Assembly (NCBI GenBank): GCA_035048815.1
Contig: JAUCBN010000011.1
Location: 21,592,001 to 21,656,000, forward strand
Reading direction: 5' to 3'
From: Abelmoschus esculentus
Taxonomy: Eukaryota; Streptophyta; Magnoliopsida; Malvales; Malvaceae
Length of the DNA stretch: 64,000 nucleotides
Below are positions 21,700 through 31,354 of this stretch, piece by piece. Each line of letters opens with the position of its first letter. Positions within the stretch are counted from its first letter, which is position 1. The notes beneath the pieces were generated by a model. It did no database searches. It had not been told where the DNA came from and saw only the letters and a list, made by a program, of their open reading frames with translations. Made by a program: the position numbers and the translations under genes.

Positions 21700-22901
21700 A
21701 TTGTCTAGGGGTATCGATACGCCTTTATGGAGTATCAAAATGCCCAGTACCGATACACCCCAAGTAGGTATCAATAGCCTAAGTATCGATACGCATCCTT
21801 TGTGTATCGATACACTGAGAAGATAGCTTCAAAAAGATCAAGGGAAACCTACCCGTATCGATACACTTATATAGGGTATCGATACGCCCCAAGTTTTGAT
21901 ACACCCCTAAGGAGGTATTGAAAGGGTTTGCTACTGAAGTTTCTAGTTTTGAAACATAGGTTGAGCGTTCTAAAATGTCTGCTATCTAAGCCTTTTTTTC
22001 TCCCTAGGATATTGAAACGCGAATACTCGGTATCGATATGACTATACGAAAATACAAGTTTGGACCCAAAAATCGTTTAGAACAATACCCAAATCACTTC
22101 TAAAGATTTCTAAACTATTCCTACACGATATTGAGGTGATAAAAGGTATTTTACCATAAGTTTCAACCCAATTACTAAATCAATCTGAAAATCACCATTA
22201 AAGCTCCCTAAGCTACCAAACAAAGCACACATGAATATCACAAGCAATGTAGCCTAATTTCTTGGTATGTATGATGCAATAAGAGTTAGAAGGGTACCAA
22301 CCTAAGTCACATCAGCTAAAAACGTCTCCTTAAGCCTCCTCTTTACCGAGACTCCTAGGTGAAGCTCCAAATTCTTTCTCTACAAGAAAGAGATAAACCA
22401 ACCATTAGACTTTTCTCATGGATGATTTGGAAGTCAAAAACATCAACTAACAACTGAGGATCCAACAACAAACTCATTTTTTACGTTCTTGTTCCTTCAA
22501 GATCACTCAAAACCTTCCACCACCAAAACTCAACCTTTTTATGTTGTTAGATAGATTCACACAGTACATCAACTTCTTCTCAAGATCCTAAACGAGATTC
22601 ACAAGAAACTCAACAAAGGTTGTAACTTGAACTCATATTTTTATGAAGAGGATGGGGAAAGAAGGATAACAAGGGGGTGATTTCATTTTCTCTTTTTTGT
22701 AGAGAACTTTTCTCTCTTTCCTTCCCTTTTTCACCCAAAAGTGAGATTACCATAAAACCCTTCATAAAACCCTCTAGGCCCAATAAAAGTCAAATCCAAC
22801 TCTCAAACCAATCATACACTTAAATCTAAGGCCCAAACATCGTAGCCCAACATTCAAGTTAATTCGAAACTCGGATCAGAAATCTAAGTTTTTATACATA
22901 A

Positions 22902-24748
22902 CACTTTTTAGTTATAAGATCATAATATTTCTACCTTTTTCTCTAGATGTCATACCCTACAAAAATACATGTAATAGTTTCATTGTCCATTTTACTACAT
23001 ATAAATGGTTATACATAGATACATAATAAACACTTTTAGAAACTTGAAAATAGCTAACTATTGGTTTTATTTTTCATAATTTTTAAAAGATAAAATAAAA
23101 AGTAACCCTTTGGGGGGATGTCTGTTCATCACATAAGCTGTAATTTTCATTGCTTCTGTCCAAAAATGGCCTGAAACATTTCTTGCATGAAGCCTACTTC
23201 GACATATTTTCGCTAAATATCTATTCTTCCTTTTAGCAATACCATTATGTTACGAAGTGATAACACATATGAATTGTCGGTGCATCCGATGCTCTTAAAG
23301 AATTTTAAAAAACTAATCTGAAGTGTACTCTCCTCCATTATTTGTACTTAATCAAAAAAATCATTTTTCCATCTTTTGCTTCCATAAACCCTTTAAGTTC
23401 TTAAACATTGAAAGAATATTAGATTTTTCTTTTATAAAATAAATTCACTTATATCTAAAAACATCATCAATGAAAGTCACAATGTACTTCATCCCACCAA
23501 TAGAGGTTTGTTTAAAAGGTCCAAAAATATCAGAGTGATTTAACTCTAATAATTCATTTGCTTCATATTTTGACTCCTCATATAGTAATTGATACTTTCT
23601 TTCATATTAACAATCCACACATATTGTATATGTTCTTACCTCTAGTTTTGAAAGTTCTTTTAACATCGAATTTATCATCACGCCTAACTTGAAGTAACTG
23701 ACATGACTTAACCGTATGTACCACAAGTTAATTATCTTCTTTTTTTTTTCTTATTTTGTTAACATTCGTAGTTTTCGCAAACATCACATCCATAGACTTT
23801 AATATTCATCATTTCATTATTAGATTCTCTTTGATATCAATATTTTCACATACCTTCATATATCATGGACCAAATAGAACAGCATGACCTGAAGATGTTA
23901 ATTGTGCTATTGAAAAATGATTTTTTTTATCCCTGACACATAAATATTTTGAGTGATATTTTAGTGTTATTATTTTGAGAAGAGATCATCGTGTTATCAA
24001 CATGAACTATTGATAACTTGAAATTATTTGTTGTGCCCATCAGACTGTGTTATTATTTTGAGGAGAGACCATCGTGTTATCTCATTTTTATATTTCAATT
24101 AGACTTTTCCCATTCATTTAGCTAAGGACTCTTGACTAGCTAACAAAATTTTGAATTCTACAAGTAATAGTTGAGTTTGCATCCTTGTACAGCAGTATCA
24201 AAACTTTTAAACTCTAACTTTAGACCATAAAAATGATTCGTTTCATCTTGGTATCATCAACAGGAGTTGATGAAGCTAACTCAAAAATCTCTTAATATAA
24301 CAATTTTACTTTGTGAAAGTATTGTATGATCTTCATACTGTCTTGCTTCATAAACAATAACTCGTTCTTAGAAGTTAAAGCTTAATATCATTTTTTTAGA
24401 AAATAACTTATCGAATATTTCTCAAGCCTCATTTGGAGTTTTGACATCTCTATTGTGTTCTAGCATATCTTCTCGAACTATTATCTTCAAGGCGTACATT
24501 GTCTTGCCTATTTTTATCTTTTATTTTTTAAATATAAAATTTGTACCTATTTTTAGTTGCTCTTTTTCACTATCATTGATAATCTTCTACATGTCTTGTT
24601 CTTGCATATATGATATCATGCAAATTGACCATGTATTATGCTTTTTGTTGTTAAGCTTTTCATTCGACCGACAACATGTAGGTCTATCATGGTGTCGATA
24701 AAGGATTCTTACAAAACTAAATACAATAGTGAAAGTATGTGAAACGTA
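22902..24748 (-). pseudogene. Ty1/copia gag and integrase remnant
   Basis: The minus strand gives, from high to low coordinates, a gag-like stretch KTMYALKIIVREDMLEH followed by PNEAWEIFDKLFSKK (about 24510-24370), then integrase: KQTSIGGMKYIVTFIDDVF (about 23520-23465) and, near 23220-23100, a segment with ALAK/GHFW...VMN-like words and stops, ending in CIFVGYD and DLITKKCY at 22980-22902. This last block joins in sense to the SHNMVFD piece ending at 4003. A 35-bp direct repeat (23964-23998, 24047-24081) lies inside. Non-functional. Confidence 0.8.
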
Positions 24749-24753
24749 CACCA

Positions 24754-26202
24754 TGTTAGAGTATGCCCAAAGACCAATCATATGATGATTGTAAGGATAC
24801 TTTTATTTACCAATTTTATTGAATAAAGGCATTGCCATTGTTGTTTTCAAATATATGTGTCAATGCATAACATAAACTGAGAAACAATAAGGTCCATATA
24901 ATAATATATGTATTATTCTTAAAATATCCTTAGTCAAGTATTATTATGGGTATGGACAATAATAATACGCTTAAGACTAACATGTGATTAATTGATGACA
25001 ATGAGTTGTCATTGACATAGAGATGTCAGAATTAATACATGAATATATTAGTAGAGAATAATATATTAGATTGACCCACTATGAGCATATATCTTGGATT
25101 ATTATGTACTAGTCACGATATTGCTCATAGTGACAACTATATGTATGATCATTAGACTTGAGATTATTATTATCTCAATATATGTTGTTTTATGTTTTGA
25201 TGCAGTTAAACGTGTCTTGTTATTAGTTACACTATAAAAACTGACATTGGACATATTACAATGTATGTAGTGAGATATGAATGATCAAGATAGGATTTGT
25301 CCTTCTTACATAATAGGAAAATATATCAAAGGCCACTTGATTGAGTGAGACTAGAAATGCATGGCCATGCTTGAATAGGTAGATATGAGATATCACAAAT
25401 TATTCATTAAAAGTAGTTCACTCTAGATATCAAGAAACATTAAAATAGGCTATACAAGTGTGACTATTCCAAGACTTGTGCCTATTAAAGATATAAAAGG
25501 ACAAAAGGATATAATACATTAAAAGAGTTGGTCACGGATATGATACATCGAATCATGATCATTTGTAACTTAGATAACAATGATATATTGCTAGATGTCA
25601 CTCATTGTTTATAATATTAGAATTATTCTAATATTATAACTGACGTTACAATGAGCCTACAGGGTCACACCCAATGGTTGAAAATGAGCAAAAATATATA
25701 TGTATAAGTAGATTATATTTAATCCCAAATTTTAAATATAAAGGATATAATTAAAGTAATTATATCCCTTTTCAAATTCGAATTAAATATAGATTTCAAA
25801 ATTTAAGGAAATAATAATATTAATTATTTCCTAAACAAACTCGGAATCAAACTCTTATACCTAGGGTTACACCTATATAAAGGATCTTTTGGTCTAGCAG
25901 TCAATACAGAAAATTCCGAATTCCAAACCCTAGAATCACGAAAAATAGTTTTTCGAGATTTGCTCTCTTAACTGGGTGAACTAAGTAGAGGCCGAGACAA
26001 TATTCGTGGAGGCTAAAGATTCGAATTGTCGAACGATCGTGATTACCGTAAATCTAGTTGTTGTTTTTACTGTTTATCAAGGAACCCAATATAAGTTATC
26101 GTAACTTTTCCTCTTGATTTCGGATTAAACGTACATGGATCACTGAAAAGATCATCATAACTTTGTTCCGCTGCGCCATGGGGTGTGCCGGCGGTCCCAA
26201 CA
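24754..26202. mobile_element. Copia-type solo LTR
   Basis: 1449 bp from TGTTAGAGTATGCCC to GGTCCCAACA, with perfect target duplication CACCA (24749-24753 and 26203-26207). A TATA-like CTATATAAAGG lies near 25872, as expected for the LTR promoter. No internal region accompanies it. It sits between the primer-binding site and gag of the old minus-strand copia element. It is strikingly rich in perfect inverted repeats (separate entry). Confidence 0.92.
24995..25637. repeat. Series of perfect short inverted repeats in the copia solo LTR
   Basis: Perfect stems: ATGACAA/TTGTCAT (24995-25001, 25006-25012); AATATATTA/TAATATATT (25042-25050, 25059-25067); CACTATGAGCA/TGCTCATAGTG (25077-25087, 25122-25132); TTGAGAT/ATCTCAA (25158-25164, 25172-25178); and a 12-bp stem ATAATATTAGAA with its complement (25611-25622, 25626-25637). 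Some are AT-rich and expected by chance at a low rate; the 11-bp and 12-bp stems are not easily explained that way. Confidence 0.8.
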
Positions 26203-26207
26203 CACCA

Positions 26208-26788
26208 ATCAAACTCCCAAGAAAGAGATGTTGATCACTCAGATCACTTAAATACCAAGTTTTTTCTAATTAAAACTTTTTTAGACATGCACTACCATTA
26301 TACCACACTATTTTGCGTCAACTGAGCAATCAAGATAACCTTCAACGAAACTCCGATACCAATTATTAAACACACCATAGTCTAAAACACTTAAAAATAG
26401 AAAATAAAGAAAATCAAAATGAAAGAAGAAACTTATTTTATTTTCCCCTGTAGGTGTTAAAAGGTAAAGACATGCCCTAATATAGGAGAGAGAATTTATT
26501 ATCATTAATCAGCTTTTAATTCTATAATTTAAATTTAATTAATTATTCATTAAATTTAAGATAAATATTAATTAACTTTTAATTATTATGTGTATAAATA
26601 TTTCAACATAATCATTTAATTATAAATCTTAAACTTTAACAATAAATACTAAACTCGGATCTTAAATAATAAATAAATAAACTTAAACTTTTATAAATAA
26701 ATATTAATTATATTAAACATATTAAATTAATAAAATATTTTTAAGAATATAATTAATTATATTTTATTAAAAATTAAAATAAACTTTA
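26208..26788 (-). mobile_element. Leader and 5' LTR remnant of the old minus-strand copia element
   Basis: The minus strand at about 26362-26348 reads TTGGTATCGGAGTT, a degenerate initiator-tRNA primer-binding site. Sequence from about 26372 upward would be the 5' LTR, now AT-rich and cut at 26788 by the next solo LTR. No gene is visible. Confidence 0.6.
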
Positions 26789-29039
26789 TGTCACGACCTA
26801 GATTTGGGATCCAAGCGTCGAGTTAACCCGAGGAGTTGGGCTTCAGTTTTGGGCCCCGAATTTATGTAGTTTGGGTCTTGTTGGGCCTTAGGCTTGTTGG
26901 TTTGAGAGTTGGGCCTTGTTAGTAAGGGCATTTTGGTAAATGCTTAAAGGTGAGGACAAGGGAGTGGGGGTTTAATTCTCTTGCAGAGAATGACTTCATC
27001 TTTCTCTCTTTTCTTCATTCCCCTTCATCTTTGTAGCAAAGGGAAGAAAGAGTAAAAGGTAAGATCTTTAGGGGTTTTATGCGATAATCTCGTTTTTATG
27101 TTGGAATAAGAATTGTAGGGCTTTCAAGGATCTATAAAACAAGGTAAGGAAGGGTTACTTTGGTGGAAGATGAAGGTTTAAGAGGGGTTTAAGATTGAGT
27201 TCGGAATTGGGTTTTTAGGAAGCTTAAATCCCATCTTTTTGATGTTTTTAAGCTGTAGAATTCACCCTCAATCGTTATAAATCGTTGTGTATCCTTTCTT
27301 TGTAGAGAAAGAGCTTGGAGAGTCTTCCAAAGTCTTGGGAAAGAAGAAGGCTTGAGGTTGAGGAAGAAGAATGAGTTGTTGTTGTTTTTGCTTAAGGTTG
27401 GTTCTCTTCCAACTCTTAATCATCATGCATATCATACTTTAAGCTTAAATGCATGTGTGTTGATTGGTTTGATACGCTTGGTAGGTTTAGGTGACCTTTA
27501 ATGGTGGATTATGTTTTTGTTGATGAACTTCTGTAATTAAAGCTTAAACATGTTTAGGAAGGTCCCCTTAAAGTCTAGAACCAATTTGGTCTTGAATGGA
27601 TTATTTGGGGTAAGGTTCTAGGTGTTTAAAACTGCAAAACTGCACTTATCGTGCAGGGGATATCGATATCGGTGGCCCATGTATTGATACCCCTGAGAAA
27701 AATTTAAGCTACAAGAGTAGGTGTATTGAACCATAGTTCGATAGCGAGTCGTTCAATGACCTTTTGGGATCAATGCCAGTATCGAAACAAGAGGTCCTCT
27801 TTTGTTGACTTTTAAATGGGTCAAAGGGGTTCGATACTAGTACCGATATCGTTGTTCCGATACTCCCTTTGAGAGGGTACAGATGCCTGGTGTTTCGATA
27901 CTCCAAGTAAGGGTATCGATACGCTAGGGCAGTTTAGCCTGATTTTTGTGGATAAAGTGATAAACTCTCGTGATGAAATCTTAGAAGTTCCTATGAGTCG
28001 TGTAATCTCTAAAATGAATAATTAAGCCAAAAGATAGGCTTAAAACCCCGTTAATGAGATAATTGGATAATAAATGGAGTCTAATGGTATAAACCGATAT
28101 ATGGAACCGTAAAAGGATTCTGTGTGACATTCGAGTCAAGTAGGTTACTAGGAACCTTGCTTAGTGCTGATAGGTTGCCTAGAGTATATTATATTATGAT
28201 ACCTAGTAACCTTGCTTAGTGCTGATGGGTTACTAGTGATATATTATATGATGATAAAACTGATAACCTTACTTAGTGCTGATGGGTTATCGGTAATATA
28301 TTATGCGGAAGACCGGCTAGGACCTTGCTTAGTGCTGATGGGTTCCTTAGTGGATTTTGTGGAGTGACATGCCACGGACCTTGCTTAGTGCTGATGGGTC
28401 CCTTACTTCTATACTACTATGAGGTGATATAGACACTGTTATATATAGATATACATATGAGATATGAATACGGGGTAAGAACTTGAGATACTGTGTGGTC
28501 TTCTCTTGTCATGCATATGTTATATGTCGATATATGTCGTCGTGATATCATATATTTAGGCGATTCAAGTAGCGCCATCGCACACATGCCATGCCATCAT
28601 TCATGTTGTTATGCTTAATTTATGTCATGCTTTATGTGGACCGGTTGGTAGAGTACCCACTGAGCTTTAGTAGCTCAGCGTTCGAAATATATTTTCGTGC
28701 GTAGGTTAAGGAAGCTTGCGGAGGAGCATCATCGTGGTGGGTTAAGCATCGACATCTGTTGTCAGAGTACTATTATTAGGCATAGTGGACATATGTACCT
28801 GTAGGACCCTATATGTGTAATTTGTAACTGTTTTATTTACTATCGAATTCTTTTAAATAGGTTGTAATATTTTGAAGCTTCACTATTTTAACTTACTTGG
28901 ATTTATATTTTAATGGATTTGGATTTTATTATCTTTATGATTGAAATAAATTTGGACTCATCTTTTTAAACTTGTTGAAAAAAATTTAAAATACATATTT
29001 TAGACCGAAGACCCGATGTGATATCGGATCGGTGTTACA
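26789..29039 (+). mobile_element. Tekay-like solo LTR
   Basis: 2251 bp starting TGTCACGACC and ending GGTGTTACA, with perfect target duplication CTTTA (26784-26788 and 29040-29044). It shares blocks with the inner element's LTR (GGGCTT...CAAGGATCTATAAAACAAG near 27125, the AAGAGCTTG region, GCTCAGCGTTCGAAAT near 28674, TGCGTAGGTTA), so it is a diverged relative. It contains GTATCGATAC-like motifs (27660-27920) and a hairpin array with a different core. Confidence 0.93.
28148..28401 (+). repeat. Tandem hairpin array with constant core TTGCTTAGTGCTGAT
   Basis: Five units repeat CCTTGCTTAGTGCTGATGGG (with small changes). Arms pair within units and differ between them: CTAGGAACC with GGTTGCCTAG (28148-28156, 28173-28182); CTAGTAACC with GGTTACTAG, perfect (28203-28211, 28228-28236); ACTGATAACC with GGTTATCGGT, one G.T pair (28259-28268, 28285-28294); CTAGGACC with GGTTCCTTAG, two bulges (28317-28324, 28341-28350); GGACC with GGTCC (28376-28380, 28397-28401). 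Spacers between units are AT-rich. Confidence 0.9.
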
Positions 29040-29044
29040 CTTTA

Positions 29045-30283
29045 ATTATTAAAATTTATATAGTACTTCTTAACCTCTTATACTAAAATCCTTTTTTAGA
29101 AAGGAAGTATCAAATGTAAAGCACCCATTTGAGAGTCTCTAGGTGGACCGACCTTGTCTGTGTCGGTCGTAGGCAATGTACATCCAAGGCAAAAGTATCC
29201 AAATTTGGAATTATTTTCAACACAATTTCAGTATCAATTTTAGATTCTCCGACACTGAAATGAACACAGCAGACAAAATAATATCCCTATTGCTCTCTAG
29301 GTGTTGAAAACAAAGGCACGACATCATGAGGAAGGAAAAGTTTGTGGAACATGTCTCACACAGTGGTGGCATGAGTAGTGAGTGAGCAAGGTACTTGGGA
29401 CGAGTCGAATTTTTTATTTTTTTATATATTAAACTTTTTAAATTATTTATTTTTATTTTATTATGATAATCGAATCTATTATTTTATTAACATTTATTTT
29501 ATTATATTTTGAAAATTACTTTTAAGATTAAAAATGATTTTTGGATAAAAACAATACTTGATAAGTAACGTTTTAAGTTAAAAGAATTTTTCAGTTTGAC
29601 TTAAAAAATACTTTTTAAAAGTTCAAATTTTTAATTTTTAGCTTTTTTCTCAAAAAATGTTTTTATATAAAATTACTTATTTATTTTTGTTTGTATTATT
29701 TTTTATTTTTTTAAAAAAATATTTAAAATAGATATTTTTTGAAGAATATTTTTTAAAGCAGTTCAAACACTAATATTTAAATCAAATAATCTAAAAGTAT
29801 TTTTTAAATTATTTTCCAAAAACAATGTCAAACAAATAATAAATCTAAAATATTTTTTTAGGGCGAGTACAAAACAAAATATTTTAAGATGAGTACAAAT
29901 CATAAAATCTTTAAAATTTCAGAGTGAACATAAATTATAAAATTTAAAGATTAATTTATAAAATTAAATTTAAAATATAAAATCAAATATATTAATTTTA
30001 AAAATTTAGGATCCCTCCACCACAAATTCTTAATTGTCTTCAACATTCAACCTGTCTATGTATTTAAGATCATACAGCAAATTTACTACTTATGGTAGAA
30101 ATTTGGTATTTTACGATTATTGATTGAGTAATTACAAAGACTTGATTTTTTTTAAAAATATTGATATTGACAATATTAAATCAGAGTCTAGTGATTAAAT
30201 CAGAGTGAGAACTAAAAAAAGAATTTAATTAGTGTTTTCTCATTCTGTACTAATATATTGAAACAAAAATCTCATGATTGGAT
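29045..30283. other. AT-rich intergenic DNA
   Basis: No gene recognised. A short block at 29100-29330 is less AT-rich, with a repeated GGTCGTAGG/GTGTCGGTC flavour, but shows no coding pattern. The rest is A/T runs that may include decayed small transposons. Confidence 0.55.
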
Positions 30284-30453
30284 ACGAGTCCTGTAACTCA
30301 AGCGATTAAAAGGAACGGTTGATGTTTTTAGAGGTCACGGGTTCGGACACCAGCGACGTCAGTAGAGTGATTGAACGATCAACATTAAATAGTGGAGATT
30401 ATATTCTAAAACAGATACCACTGTAATCACTATTAGCTTGTTCAAAAAAATAC
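30284..30453 (+). mobile_element. Probable tRNA-derived SINE
   Basis: About 170 bp containing an A-box-like region (AACTCAAGCGATTAAAAGG) and a good B-box (GGGTTCGGACACC) 30-40 bp downstream, as in RNA polymerase III promoters of plant SINEs. It ends in an A-rich tail (CAAAAAAATA) and is flanked by imperfect direct repeats CTCATGATTGGAT (30271-30283) and CTCATAACTGGAT (30454-30466). It has no open reading frame, as expected. Family unknown. Confidence 0.6.
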
Positions 30454-30863
30454 ACTCATAACTGGATTATAATAATGATTAATTATAAGAATATTGTTGC
30501 TCTGTTTTTTATTTTTAAAAATATATTTTAATTTTAATTTATGATTTATGATAATTTTTATTAAATCAAGAGAATTTACTGAAGTGATATGTATTGTATT
30601 TTATAATCAAATAATTAAAAATCGTTTTTTTTCTATTTTGCTTAAAATCAGTATGATTACATGATTATTTTTATTTTTACTATAACAAATATAATAGATC
30701 AAAGAATAAAAATAAAAAATAAAATAGATCATGAAACATTTTTTTTGCAATAATATCTAAAAAAATGTATCTACTATTTTGTGGGATACTTTTTTAATAC
30801 AGATGCATGAACTAATTATTGTATTTAATTTAATTAGCTGTCACAAAATAATTTATTTTCTTA

Positions 30864-31011
30864 TTAAATACAGTAAGTATAATCCAGACATTTAAAATAA
30901 ACTTAGAAATTCGTGCTAAAATCGAATACATTGTATACATCATGTATGTTATTAAAGGATTAAAAATAATTAAATATATATTATTTTATAATAATATTAC
31001 TTCCTATGTAT
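30864..31011 (+). repeat. Left copy of a 148-bp direct duplication flanking the copia element
   Basis: Identical in 146 of 148 positions to 36951-37098; the two differences are near 30915-30919. The left copy ends exactly where the truncated copia leader starts, and the right copy begins on the base after the 3' LTR terminal CA. Confidence 0.93.
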
Positions 31012-31109
31012 ACCTTCTTTATACGAGGCGATCAAATCGTCAAAGAGATTGCAAACAATCTGTTTCAGGATTTATCCTGCCGTTCTTAAACGGGTTTGCA
31101 GAAAATCTC

Positions 31110-31310
31110 AAAAGTGGTGACAAATCTGTTCGCAAAAATTGTCAGATTTAAACAAGAAATCTTTTGATTTTTGTTTAAAAGTGGTGACAAATCTGTTCAC
31201 AGAAATTGTCAGATTTAAACAAGAAATCTTTTGATTTTTGTTTAAAAGTTGTGACAAATCTGTTCGCAGAAATTGTCAGAATTAAACAAGAAATTTTTTG
31301 ATTTCTGTTT
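31110..31310 (+). repeat. Three 67-bp tandem repeats in the copia leader
   Basis: Units start at 31110, 31177 and 31244, each with AAAAGTGGTGACAAATCTG or a close variant, then TTGTCAG and a self-complementary AAACAAGAAATC...GATTTTTGTTT segment. They lie 45 bp upstream of the gag-pol start codon, in the untranslated leader. Confidence 0.92.
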
Positions 31311-31354
31311 AACGGAATTAACTGAATTCCAATTGTTTTCTTTCGCAGAAAGAA

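Larger units (their letters stand above)
4009..22896 (-). mobile_element. Ty3/gypsy Tekay(Del)-like element, minus strand, host of nested insertions
   Basis: An LTR retrotransposon with a perfect target duplication CATAA (4004-4008 and 22897-22901). Its 5' LTR is 19318-22896 and its 3' LTR is 4009-6332 plus 15474-15509. A minus-strand primer-binding site matching TGGTATCAGAGC lies at 19301-19312, just inside the 5' LTR. The internal part (15510-19317) keeps gag, a short protease piece and degraded integrase, but the RT and most of RNase H are deleted near 16.9 kb. Three later insertions interrupt it: a related full-length element, a hAT-type MITE and a solo LTR. Family assignment rests on gag and LTR similarity to the inner element, which has a chromodomain. 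Confidence 0.88.
19318..22896 (-). repeat. 5' LTR of the outer Tekay-like element, interrupted by a solo LTR
   Basis: Plus-strand TGTAACATCC at 19318 is the inner end. The outer end is at 22896, where the expected TG reads TA on the minus strand. With the solo LTR (20477-21699) and one target copy removed it matches 4009-6332 plus 15474-15509. It carries a hairpin array (19868-20110) and GTATCGATAC motifs (21711-22040), one of which starts seven bases after the duplicated target site. Confidence 0.88.
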
